In this document: piece by piece, positions 34,271 to 45,552 of the stretch | How the letters are laid out: each line of letters opens with the position of its first letter | Position numbering within the stretch: the first letter of the stretch is position 1 | Assembly: GCA_022036555.1 (NCBI GenBank) | Contig: CM039120.1 | Span: 11,508,179 to 11,572,178 of the forward strand | Source: Microstegium vimineum | Taxonomy: Eukaryota; Streptophyta; Magnoliopsida; Poales; Poaceae | Length of the DNA: 64,000 nt | Reading direction: 5' to 3' | Notes under the pieces: generated by a model | Told to the model about the DNA's origin: nothing | What the model saw: only the letters and a program-made list of their open reading frames with translations | The model's database searches: none | Position numbers and translations under genes: made by a program

Positions 34271-35935
34271 CTAGTCCACCGCCTCTCCTTCCTCGTCCGC
34301 ATCCAAGGCAATAGTAGTTGACATAGGCGTCGAGAGGGGCTTTGCCTCGCCCATGTCAAACTTCTTCAAGATATCCTTTGTGTACTTGCCTTGGTGCACA
34401 AACGTCCCTTCCCGGGTTTGCTTGATTTGCAACCCGAGAAAGAAGGTCAACTCTCCCATTATGCTCGTCTCAAATTCCCTGCTCATAAGATCTGCAAACT
34501 TGGCAACAAGAGCATGAGAAGAACCACCAAAGATGATATCATCCACGTATATTTGGACAAGGAGAGTGTCTTTGCCTTGCTTGAGGAGAAACAATGTCTT
34601 ATCTACCGATCCCATTTTAAAACCCTTAGCAAGCAAAAAGGTTTTTAGCCTATCATACCATGCTCTAGGTGCTTGTTTCAAACCATACAAAGCTTTGTGA
34701 AGTATAAAAAGATGATTTGGAAACTTGGGATTTTCGAAACCGGGAGGTTGTTTAACATAAACTTCCTCCTCTATGTAGCCGTTTAAGAAAGCACTTTTAA
34801 CGTCCATTTGAAAAAGTTTAAAACCCTTAGAAGCCGCAAAAGCTAGAAGGATTCTAATGGCTTCTAAATGAGCTACGAGAGCAAAGGTTTTCTCATAGTC
34901 TATTCCCTCCTTTTGACAAAAGCCTTGAGCTACCAACCTAGCCTTGTTGCGCACTACCACCCCATCTTCACTTTGTTTATTTTTGAAGACCCATTTGGTA
35001 CCTATAGGGTGGCAACTAGGTGGTGGAGGAACTAAGACCCAAACACGGTTTCGCTCAAAGTTTTCTAACTCCTCATGCATGGCATTAACCCAATCCGGAT
35101 CCATCAAAGCGTGTCCAACATCTCGGGGCTCAAAAGAAGCGACAAAAGCCGAATGAGCAAAGTGAGAGATATAGGACCTGGACCGTGTGACTCGACGGTC
35201 AATGTCGCCGATGATGTTCTCCGGCGGGTGCTTCCGCTGGATGTGGCGGGGAGCTTGCCTGGACGAAGTGGCCTCCCCCTCGACAGCAGCTGGAGCTCCC
35301 TCAGGTGCAACGGACACCGACTGAGGAAGCTGCTCGAACGGCCCCCATGTAGAGGAAGTAGTAGGATCGGGACCGTGAACCGAAGTGGACGTCGTAGGGT
35401 CGACGGGGGCAGCCAGTGGAGTTGGCTCGGGATCACCCCAATCGGCATCATCCTGCTCCTCCTCCACAAAGATGCTAGTGTTCACCTCATCATCACCTGC
35501 AAGCTCAAAAGCAGTGGAAACACAGGGCATAGTTTCATCGAAGGTAATCTCACAAGTCTCCATCACTCGGTTAGTTTCAAGGTTAAGTGCACGATAAGCA
35601 CGAGAATGAGTAGAATAACCAAGAAAGATACCGTTAGAAGACCGTGATTCAAATTTATCCAACTTACCGCCCTTTTTGAGGATGAAGCACCTGCATCCAA
35701 ACACTCGTAGGTGACTTACCTTGGGTGGTCTCCCAAATCGCAACTCATAAGAAGTCTTCTTCTTGAAAGCTCGGAGGAAAATGCGATTGGAAACATAGCA
35801 AGCAGAACTGAGTGCCTCGGCCCAATACCGCCTAGGACTCCTATGCTCATCGAGCATCGTCCTGGCCATCTCAACAAGGGTCCGATTCTTGCGCTCAACA
35901 ACACCGTTCTGTTGGGGAGTGTGAGGTGAGGAAAA
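34271..35935 (-). pseudogene. copia integrase C-terminus and reverse transcriptase
   Basis: It reads from RTLVEMARTMLDEHRSP (integrase tail, RYWAEALSSACYVSNR), a variable linker, then RT: VWVLVPPPPSCHPIGTKWVF, QMDVKSAFLNGYIEEEVYV, LYGLKQAPRAWYDRL and the catalytic YVDDIIFG. Both YVDD aspartates are intact. It ends at TAG 34271. The upstream join to the integrase core also carries an in-frame TAG (35936-35938) in place of Gln. Two nonsense codons mean no full polyprotein. Confidence 0.9.
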
Positions 35936-36387
35936 CTAGTGATCGAGACTCAAAGAAGAGCAAAGAGTTGCAAAGTGAGCATTCTTGAATTTTGTGCCAT
36001 TGTCACTGCGGATAGCTCTCATGGCATTCTTAGGTAGCTCATTTTGCAATCTCAAAATCAGATCTTGAACAAGTGGAAAACCCTCATCCTTACTCTCCAA
36101 AAAGAACACCCAAGAGTACCTCGAGTAGTCATCAACGACTACAACCACATACCACTTCCCTCCCTCTGACCTAACCCGAGCTGGACCAACTGTGTCCATG
36201 TGTAAGAGCTCGCCGGGTCTAGTGGTCATGATCTCCGTCACAGGAGGATGGGAAGCGGCAACCATCTTGCCATGCCTGCAAGGATGGCAAACCAAATCCT
36301 TCTCGAACTTTAGCTTTGGCAATCCTTGGATAAGGTCCATTGAGCTAAGCCTTGCAAGAAAGTCAAAACTCAAATGTCCCAATCTCC
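35936..36387 (-). pseudogene. copia integrase, zinc finger and core
   Basis: Begins (after the Tat insertion) GHLSFDFLARLSSMDLIQG with the second half of the HHCC finger (CHPCRHGK). It then has the core with HMDTVGPARV, VVVVDDYSRYSWVFFL and RSDNGTKFKN, the first two catalytic aspartates. The first half of the finger (LWKWHRR) is at about 46,325 on the other side of the Tat element. It is terminated by TAG at 35936. Confidence 0.88.
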
Positions 36388-37155
36388 TGTTGACACAAAA
36401 AGCGTTAGATCCGCGAACACCTCGGGCTTATACCCGAACTCGATATCCAAAGGTGTGCCAGTTGATTTGACTAATTAATCAACAAGGATGATAACTAGAA
36501 CAACGATGAACGAGACGACAACGATACACCCGGACGTCAAGGCTCAGATTGCTCAAAAAGCGGAACTCGCGAGGTAGACGGAGATCTTGTAGATGCAGCC
36601 CGTCGAGATCATAAGAACTCGTAGATAAACTATAACTAATGCGAAAAAAGTGGATACTGAAAAGTAAGATGAAAAAATAGATTTGTTTGATTGTATTGGA
36701 TATATCTTGATACATCGCCCCTGGGTACATATTTATACTCCGGTAATAGGAGTTGCAAATAGACACGACTCATACCTAAACGGAACTCCTATTTTTAAGC
36801 AAATAAAACGACTCATGCAAGAGTCGGACTTAAACTAAAACAATAATACTAGCATAAAATTACTAGTTTCCTTATCTACCTCCCTTACGATAAAACTTTC
36901 CATCGGCAGATTCCTTCAATCCACAATTTCCTTCTACTATCATCAGCACCTCCTTGCTGACGTCAGCCGCATCATCTCACATCCATCGGCAACATTTCCG
37001 ATCGACAATATTTTTGTTTCATCGATAATACCTCCTCATCGGCAAACACATCTTTCACTAGTGGTATCTTGATGCCGATGAGAGTCAATGTTTTACCTTC
37101 TTGCCGATCGACGCACTTGGCTCAATATTGTCCCGTACGAAAAACGGTGTCAACA
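36388..37155 (-). repeat. 3' LTR of the Tat element
   Basis: A 768-bp LTR. The minus-strand TATAAATA is at 36730-36737. Six CCGAT/ATCGG motifs lie at 36,902-37,110, that is in U3 about 170-370 bp upstream of the TATA box. It is followed by a polypurine tract (AAATTGGGGGGCATG on the minus strand, 37156-37171). Confidence 0.95.
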
Positions 37156-37403
37156 CATGCCCCCCAATTTCGGAGTATAAAATATCTTATCCGCCGAAAT
37201 TTGCTCTGTTGTAATCTTTCCCTCCAAAAACTCTTACGTCATCATCTTGATTACCGTGCATCATCTCCGCAAATTACCAACAACTCCCGTAACTGAAACG
37301 CCAACAGTTACAAATCCCTCGATCTCCGCGCAAATTCATCGCGATATCTTTCCATACCTCTGTCCAGTAAAAAGAAAACTCGAAAATGCCCCTTGACTAG
37401 GCC

Positions 37404-37410
37404 TATAAAG
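37404..37410 (+). promoter_or_regulatory. TATA box of the antisense PMD gene
   Basis: TATAAAG within GCCTATAAAGATTACC, about 150 bp upstream of the ATG at 37552 and just inside the 3' LTR, on the strand opposite to the retroelement's own genes. Confidence 0.5.
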
Positions 37411-37551
37411 ATTACCATCCGCTTTCTTTTTCACCCTAAGCTCACATCTTCATCCGCATTTCAAAGCGACCCCGAAGAACACTCCAGCAACCAATCCACC
37501 GGTGGATTCTTCCCTCATCAAGAAGCACGACCTAGCACAAGAACCGCTTCA

Positions 37552-40500
37552 ATGGCGATCAATTTCACTACTTCCATGGTAATTTGTTCTATTCCCTTGC
37601 TGAATATATCGCAGTTTCATCTCTCTGCATCGATTTACAATCCCCCTCTTTTTATTTTTTTCGCCTTTTTTGGATCTCTAGGAAATGCGCAACAAGATAG
37701 TGATCCCCACCGATCAGGAGCACCTCTGCTGCTTAGGCCCAATGGGGAATGCCGATCCGACCAATTTGATCAACGCAGAGACCAACCGCATCCCTTTTAG
37801 ATCTGAACATTTTGACCTAGGGTTATGGGCAGACACCTTCCGTTCCTGGCCTAAACCCACCAAAGGGTGGAAGATTTGGTACCTCAGGATAGCCAGGTCA
37901 CAAAAACTGTATTGGTCAGAACGCAATGTCGAGCAATGCATTAGGATGTCCATTGCCGATATGGACAAGAACGAGAACATGATGATAGCTGCTTCTTACT
38001 TCTGGTCCGACACAATGAACGCATTTTTATTCAGACATGGACCAGCCACCCCCACTCTTGCCGATGTTCATATGCTCACCGGCCTCGATGTCTCTTCTGC
38101 CGATCCTGCCACCCTCTTCCGTAGGAAATCCGAGCATCGGGTAAGTACCCGCAACATCGGCGGTTGGACCGAATACATTCAAGAAAACTAGAAGACCGGA
38201 TCGGTAAACCAAAGGGAGCATGCCACCTTCCTCAACATGTGGCTGGAAAAGTTCGTCTTCTGTGGCAGAACAGTCGAACCTACCAACATGTATCTCCCAG
38301 CAGCAGAGCTCCTGACAAGCGGAGGATTTCCTCTTGGCCGATACCTCCTCGGTTCAGTTTACCGCCTTCTACACCAAGCATCGGAGAAGCTACTACTAGG
38401 CGAGCCCATCGGTAACCTCGGAGGCCCCTGGTGGTTTATAAACTTGTGGCTGAACGCCCATATGTACAAATGTATCCAATTTGACCTATTCAGCCAACAG
38501 TTTCCAAGGGATATATCGGAAGATTATATCTTTGATGATGACGAATCGGCAACTCGCTCCCCACTTAACTTCGGGGAAGTTATGATAGTGCTACCAGGAA
38601 CCGACGCCAATGCTGATCAATTTGGCATGTTCTTCCAAAGGCTCTACTACGGAATCCCTGCTGCAGAACGAGTCTGGTGGCCTTATGTTGACGAAGACAA
38701 CCGATTCCCCATCTCCTTTAACCTTACCGATGGGAACATACCCCAAAATGAGGTAATCATGAAGGCCACCCTCATTCCCCGGGAAATTCCAGTCAATGTC
38801 GTTGGGACCGGAAAGAACTCTCACCCATCATACGAGTTCTACTATCCATCGGTAGCAGCAAGACAACTAGCATTCGGTCAACTACCGATCAAGCTCAACT
38901 ATGCCAATGTGATCAAACCAAGAGAGGACATTTCTGATGTGATGGATTGGAACAAAATTACCACTCTCTCTCCCCATGCCGATATGGTCAACCTCGACTT
39001 GTCTTCTTGGGCGCCGACTTCGTTCATAACTGATTCATACAAGTCCCGGTGGCAAGAATGGAAGGACCAGCTATTCGCCCCATCATCGCACTACTATCGA
39101 CACTTAATTGATGCCAATCATGTCATCCCCGATGACGTGGTAGGTTTATTCCCGATATCACTACTTCATTGACTTTCAAAGGTACAGGTAACTAACCCTC
39201 TATCAGTAGGTCAATGATCCGATTCCAAACAAAAGCAAAAGCGGCAAGTATTTCAATTTGCGGCCAATGAACCCAATATTAACAATCGGCAGCAAGGCCC
39301 CTCCACTGGCTGCTCTTACGCATCGCAGGGCAATTCCTAAAGTCACCATCAGGTCTAGACCACCACCAACCGATGATGCTGCCACTGCTGCCGCTACCTT
39401 TGCTCAGACTTTCATGGTAATACTTTATTTGCTTATACCGATTGAAAATTTTCATCGGTAATTTTACTCTGCTTTCAATTTACACTAACTATCCTTTTCT
39501 GTAGCCAACAAGCTCATCGGCCACCATCCCAAAGGTACGAGCTGTTCGACCTGTCGATGCCCTCAAAGCACAAGGATCCAAGCGCCAAGGCCATTCAAGT
39601 GCTGCTCCTAAACCGAAGCGCAAGAAGCTATCAGCTCCAGTTGCACCTTCTCAAGCTTCCACCGATGCACCGGTATCAGAACCAGTATCGGCAGCTACCG
39701 TCGAGCAACCACAAGCCGAGATTCCTGGCCAAGCGACGACGCCATCACCGCAAGAGATGCCTATGACAATAGAAACAGTATCGGCATCGGTACCAACATC
39801 AGCACCAGATGAAACCCCTGACCAAAGGGCAGCAACTCCCCCTCAGAAGTCAACGGAAGTGACGCCAACACCAGCACCAGCTCCAGCACCAACTGTCCTT
39901 TCTACTGAGGCGAGCTCATCGGCAACCATTGCCGATCCTCAAGATACGGTCACATCGGCTATTCAGTCAAGCCAAAGGCGAGAAATTGCTTTAAAGCAGG
40001 TAAACTGATTACTTCTATTACAAATATGTGAGACACAAGCTCCTTCCTGACATATTTTGATTCTCTATCTATCCAGGCCCAAGATTCTCCCAACAACCTG
40101 TTCTCTTTTGCTGTCAACGTTCCAGAAGATGCCGATGAAGAGGCAGATTCTACCCAAACTTCAACTGTTGTATCGGCAGAACTGAAATCCAAACTTGAAG
40201 CCCTGCTGCTCCTACTGCAACAAAGTACATCCCAATTGGTCCAAGATTCTAGTGCAGTAAGGGAAGCTTTCAAGGAAATCCAAGATCAACTACCTGCCGA
40301 TATCGAAGAACCACTCTTCCAGACTGCTTTCCTTGAGAGTCGGCAACTTCAATAAAACTTGAAGAAGAAATATCCAAGTTCAAACAAATGGCAGATGAAA
40401 AGCACAAGGACCTCAGTCACCTAGAAGCCTCTGGCAGCGAACTTGATCAAGAGATCAACCGTCTGTCGGCACAAAAAGAAGAGCTACTGGCCGAGCTGAA

Positions 40501-40723
40501 GAGAGTGGATAAACCCTTAGAATCGGCCATCCAGAAGAAGACCCAGCTCCCTATCATAGCCAAAGCTTTGCAGCAGAAAAGGGATGCCAACGCTCGCGAA
40601 GCTCTTCTACTAAGGAGAAAGGCCAAGACAGTTGATGGCACTGCCAATGACAACACCAGGGAAATAGAAGAAGCCGACCAAGTTTGCATTCGTGCAATTT
40701 TATGTATTCAAACCTTGTTGTAA
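37552..40723 (+). pseudogene. antisense plant-mobile-domain (aminotransferase-like) protein gene, spliced
   Basis: Five exons fit with phase-0 GT..AG introns: 37552-37578, 37682-39139, 39210-39416, 39505-39999 and 40077 on. Exon 2 (486 codons) is the PMD: NEFxxD-like start IVIPTDQEHLCCLG, WYLRIARSQKLYWSERN, DVHMLTGLDVSSADP, MWLEKFVFCG, GGPWWFINLWLNAHMYK. Exon 4 is Pro/Ala/Thr-rich with a basic KPKRKK patch (possible nuclear signal). The end is a coiled coil (LDQEINRLSAQKEELLAELK) stopping at 40723. The total is roughly 930 residues. It is damaged by a nonsense TAG at 38189-38191 inside exon 2 and by a frameshift near 40,338. PMD proteins are known both as host genes (MAIN/MAIL1, implicated in silencing and genome integrity) and as transposon cargo. 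Function here is unproven. Confidence 0.82.
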
Positions 40724-40833
40724 CTTGTTACTCCTGAGCTTGACAAGTCGATCCGTCTGTAATATAACTTTTAACGTCTTCCTACCGATGTCCCTTATAT
40801 GATAACTTTGCCATCGACATATACGTATTGCTT

Positions 40834-42044
40834 TCATGCATCCATCCAGATACTAGGATAATACTTCTTCAGATACTTGCCATTTATTGCTCTGGAAAAT
40901 GCAGCTCCTTTGAGGGTTTCCAAAATATAGGCATTACCAGGAGTAGACTGCTTTATCCGAAAAGGACCTTCCCAATTAGGAGACCACTTCCCAAACTTTG
41001 AACTCTTAGTCCCAATCGGTAAAATGAATTTCCACACCAGATCGCCATCGGCAAACTCCTTCGTTTTTACCTTCTTGTTATACCATCTGGCAACCCGTCT
41101 CTTGTTCTCTTCGATACTGATTAGAGCTCTTAGCCGATGACCTGCTAAATCTTCTAACTCATCCTTCATAAGGATATCATACTCATCGGCTGTTAACTGA
41201 TCTTGAGAAAATAACCGTCTGGAACCAGTTTTAATTTCCCAAGGTAGGACATCATCATGTCCGTAGACTAACTGATATGGCAAAACCTTAGTAGAACCAT
41301 GACATGCCATCCGATATGCCCACAAAGCTTCATTCAGTACCGTATGCCATCTCCTAGGGTTTTCTTCAATCTTGCGCTTGATAAGCTTGATTACCCCTTT
41401 ATTGGTTGCTTTAGCCTGACCATTAGCTTGAGCATAATAAGGAGATGAGTTTAAAACCTTAAACCCCATACTGATAGCAAATTCATCAAATTCTCCCGAC
41501 GTGAACATAGTTCCTTGATCGGTAGTAATAGTTTGAGGGATACCAAACCGGTAAACAATACTCTCTTTCACAAAATCTATCATGTTTGTCGATGTCACCT
41601 TTTTCAACGGAATAGCTTCAACCCACTTGGTGAAATAATCGGTAGCAACAAGTATGAATTTATGTCCTTTACTCGATGGTGGGTAAATCTGGCCGATGAG
41701 ATCAATGGGCATCCTCTAAACGACCAAGGCTTGATTATAGGATTCATTGCCGACACAGGTGCTCTCTGAACATTACCAAATTTCTGACAATCTTGACACC
41801 CTTTGAGATACTAAAAACAATCTTCAAGAATCGTCGGCCAATAATATCCATTTTGCCTGATCATCCACTTCATTTTGAATGCCGATTGATGTGCTCCACA
41901 CACCCCTTCATGAATTTCACCCATCAACCTCTTCGATTCCTCTCTATTGAGGCATCTGAGCAAAACCCCATCAAGTGTACAATAATACAATTCATCATCA
42001 AGGAGCACATACTTAGTAGCCTGAAACCTCAACGGTCTCTCCAC
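40834..42044 (-). pseudogene. Tat integrase, catalytic Glu replaced by Lys
   Basis: The zinc finger part at 41811-42044 has GEIHEGVCGAHQSAFKMKW and GYYWPTILEDC. The core at 40834-41712 has ATDYFTKWVEAIPL, TTDQGTMF and then NGQAKATNKGVIK. Related integrases have Glu at the Lys in QAKATNK, so the third residue of the D,D-E triad is lost (GAA to AAA). It ends in a chromatin-facing tail (WEGPFRIKQSTPGNAYILETL) and stops at 40834. Stops and a frameshift near 41,811 and 41,712 separate finger and core. Confidence 0.88.
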
Positions 42045-42865
42045 TTCCTAGACGGATCTCTTAAGTAATTGGCAATCTCTTTTCTACAGTCATCGACAAC
42101 CATTACCGATGTCATTACTTCTTGAATCGGCTGATACTCCGAAGCGTGCTGCGCTAACCGATTGGCCTCTTCATTATCCAACTTGGGAATATGCTCAAGA
42201 CGATACTCTTTAAACTCCTTTAATAACTGCAAACACTTCCAATGATATTCAATTAAAATATCACTTCGGCACTCATATGCTCCAATCAACTGATTGATCA
42301 CCAACAAAGAGTCACCAAAGACTTCAACGGCATCGGCACGCACATCCCTGAGTAACTCCAACCCCTTCAGCAACGCCTGGTACTCAGCCTGATTATTCGT
42401 CAAAGCAGCAACAATCGACAATGAGATTTCATACTTTTTTCCTCAGGGTGAAACTAAGAAAACACCGATGCCTGCTCCTTCCTTACATGTGGAACCATCA
42501 AAGAACAAAGTCCAAGGAGCAATCTGTACTGAATTTAGCGTACCGCAATGCTGAGTAACAAAATCGGCCATCACCTGCCCTTTAACTGCCTTAGTCGATT
42601 CATACCTCAGATCAAATTCTGACTGCGTCAAAATCCATTTGCCGATCCTCCCATTCAATATCGGCATCAACAGCATATACTTGACCACATCGTCTTTGCA
42701 TATGACAGTACACTCGGCCAATAGCAAATAATGCCTTAACTTAGTACAAGAGAAGTATAGACATAAACACAATTTCTCAACGGCCGAATACCTGGTTTCA
42801 TCATCCACCAGCCTTCTGCTCAAATAATAAATCACATGTTCTTTTCCTTCAAATTCTTGAATCAA
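42045..42865 (-). pseudogene. Tat RNase H plus second (archaeal-type) RNase H
   Basis: The first part (EGKEHVIYYLSRRLVDDETRYS...) is the connection/RNase H domain attached to RT. It is followed from about 42,500 by a second RNase H: WTLFFDGSTCKEGAGIGV, then NNQAEYQALLKGLELL, VFGDSLLVINQL and HIPKLDNEEANRLAQHA. The tandem arrangement defines Tat elements. One in-frame TGA (near 42,440, probably from CGA) interrupts the second domain, and a TAA at about 42,866 separates it from RT. Confidence 0.86.
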
Positions 42866-42868
42866 AGC

Positions 42869-44068
42869 TTACCCGATAACACCGTCATCGGTAGACAAAT
42901 ACAATCTGAAGGGTTTCCCATGTTGAGATGGAATCAAAACCGGGGGATTCACCAGATACCTCTTAATTTCCTCCAAAGCCGATTGCTGCTTTTCTCCCCC
43001 CACAAATTCCTGATCGGCTTTTAGCTTCAGCAGTGGGCTAAAAGACTCAATCTTCCCAGACAAATTAGATATAAATCTTCTAATAAAATTAATCTTACCG
43101 ATCAAAGATTGCAACTCAGTCTTGTTCGTAGGAGCAACCACTTTGTTAATTGCATCAACAGATTTTCTACCGATCTCTATACCCCTTTGATGCACCATGA
43201 ACCCTAAGAATTGACCTGCCGATACGCCAAACGCACACTTATTTGGATTCATCTTTAGTCCATGCTCCTTTATGCATTCCAGAATCTTCCGCAGATCAGC
43301 AAGATGCTTTTCAAAGTTTCCGGACTTAACCACCACGTCGTCGATATAGATTTCGACCAACGTACCGATGTACTTATGAAAAATAAAGTTCATTGCTCTT
43401 TGATAAGTGGCTCCGGCGTTCTTCAACCCAAAATTCATTATGATCCATCCAAATAAACCGATGTGACCTGGACACCTAAAAGCAGTTTTGGATATGTCTT
43501 CTTCAACCATAAATATTTGATTATATCCAGCATTACCATCTATAAAACTGATAATTTTGTGTCCAGCAGAAGCATCAACTAGTAGATCAGCAACGGGCAT
43601 TGGATAGCCGTCCATTGGCATAGCTTTATTGAGATTCCTGAAATCAATACAAACACAAAGTTTTCCGTTCTTCTTATATACAGGAACTACATTAGAAATC
43701 CATTCAGCATATCGGCATTGCCGAATAAATCCAGCTTCGATTAACTTGGTAATCTCAGCTTTAATACCGGGTAGTACAGTGGGGTTACACCGGCACGCTG
43801 GTTGCCGATGTGGTTGAAAACCCGACTTAATAGGTAACCGATGTTCAACTATTGATCGGTCCAAACCAGGCATCTCTGTATAATCCCAAGAAAAACAATC
43901 TTTATATTCTTTTAACAAATCACTCAGCTGTTGTTTACATTGGGAATCCAACCTAGCACTAATAAAAGTTGGCATAGGCTTGCTACGGTCGCCGATGTCT
44001 ATTTCTAGTAACTCATCGGCCAATGTGAACCCCTGCCCAAGCTTTCCATCATCAGCGAACTGATCCAT
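42869..44068 (-). pseudogene. Tat reverse transcriptase
   Basis: A 399-codon frame with gypsy RT landmarks: FSWDYTEMPGLD, the conserved block VPVYKKNGKLCVCIDFRNLN, AFRCPGHIGLFGWIIMNFGL, the catalytic YIDDVVVKS (aspartates intact), and FLGFMVHQRGIEI. It lacks the protease that should precede it, because the coding before 44,068 is an unrelated junction with the gag fragment. It ends DDGVIG then TAA, where related elements read on into RNase H. Confidence 0.9.
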
Positions 44069-44265
44069 TAAAACACCTCTTCAGAATCGACTGCTTGGAT
44101 CGGTGTAATTTGGAAACCAGAAAACTTTGTGAAATTCGGCACCTCGTACCGATTTGGAAGAGGAATCAAGTCATATGCCTAAGGGTATGGTGTTCGATAA
44201 GAATATGTATCGACCTCAGACTTACTACCGAATTGTCCTTTCATCACTTTGGCGATCTCATCGGC

Positions 44266-45501
44266 CTAGTATACATTTTGACCCTGCCGACGCGTTGCCT
44301 GTATGTTTATCGGCTGGACTGGTAGATACATCCCTTCTTGCCTCTGTGGTAAGTAAACCGATCCGATTGGCATAAGCGCAACACCATGTTGCTGAACATT
44401 ATACATCGGCTGATCTGTCGATGTATATCCTTGGACACCAGCTGGAGTATTTTGAGATACTATCGACATCTCATTTTGAACATCCGCTGGGTAATGGTGT
44501 TGCTGTGCTCCTGCCGCCTGATATCTAGGTTGCACCAACTATTGTTGCATTGATGTGTGACCAGTCCATCCAGGATCACAAGTCACCGACATGTGATTTA
44601 TCGATAATTGATATCCATTCAGAGCCTGTTGCCCTTGCATTCTAGGACAATCAATAGATTGACCTCCTTGTTGTATTGATACCCCCGTCTGAGGATTTAT
44701 CTTCAAAGGATAGCCTGCATCTGCCCTATTTTGTTGCATCGGTAGAGCGCTTGCCGATGGTCGCCCGCAAGGCATCTTAGGTACCACCATCTGAAGACTT
44801 CTTGTCGACGACTGCCCGTTTGGAGAAGGCGTAGCATAATGCATCACTGGATTCATCGGCTGCACTGATACTACCGATTCCACAGGGGCTTTTCCCGCCG
44901 TATCGTCACCTTGGATCGACTTGGCATCGGTCGATGAATTTGGAGGCATATCATATCCCCACCGGCTAGTAGGAATCGGTTGGCTCTGGATTACAGGTCC
45001 TGACACCTCTGATGCTACTGGGTCTGTATTCAGCCGAACAATGTTTACAGGGTTTGATTTTAGAGTAACTTCCCCGGCAGACAGCTTCGCAGGCTGGGAG
45101 GATCCCGCTGGGATTGCCGATGGAGTTATAGTAGATGCCGATCCAGATTGATGATACGATGGACCAACATAATGAGATTCCTGCCCTTCTTTGAAGGATC
45201 GCATAATAGCGTTGTGTACAGCGTTGGACAACATAGTAGAGTGGTTAATCAATGCTTGATTTAATGCAGAATTAACCATCTCTTGAAATTTACCAGGATT
45301 GGCGTCGAAAGTGACCTGCCGTGGCGATGACGGATCTTGCTTCTGGACTGCTTTGCCACACCTGCTTAGGCTGAAGGACTTCAGATATAGCTGCTTGTAT
45401 TCCTCCATAGCCTGCTCCATAGCTTGCTTCTGATCATCCTTCAGATCTACTTCGGAAACTTCAATGACGTTCTTTGGATCAACGTCAGTAGAACCACCCA
45501 T
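44266..45501 (-). pseudogene. Tat gag N-terminal region, truncated
   Basis: Starts MGGSTDVDPKNVIEVSEV (ATG at 45501-45499, 51 bp inside the 5' LTR boundary), then a region with helical FQEMVNSALNQALINHS and a long Pro/Ser/Gln-rich tail. A stop near 44,539 separates the last 90 codons. The folded capsid core, zinc knuckle and protease expected next are missing, apparently by internal deletion. The assignment to gag rests on position and composition more than on sequence motifs. Confidence 0.65.
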
Positions 45502-45525
45502 GATCTTGATCAAGAGATATATCTT

Positions 45526-45545
45526 GGGTCCCACCGGGGGTGCCA
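45526..45545 (-). other. primer binding site of the Tat element
   Basis: TGGCACCCCCGGTGGGACCC on the minus strand, seven bases inside the 5' LTR boundary at 45553, in the expected PBS position and of the TGGCRCC type used by gypsy elements. Confidence 0.75.
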
Positions 45546-45552
45546 AAAGAGG

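Noticed and set aside
36901..37105. Drought/cold DRE/CRT elements (RCCGAC) in the Tat LTR
   Set aside because: The recurrent core is CCGAT, not CCGAC. The distribution covers coding and noncoding DNA alike, unlike promoter stress elements.
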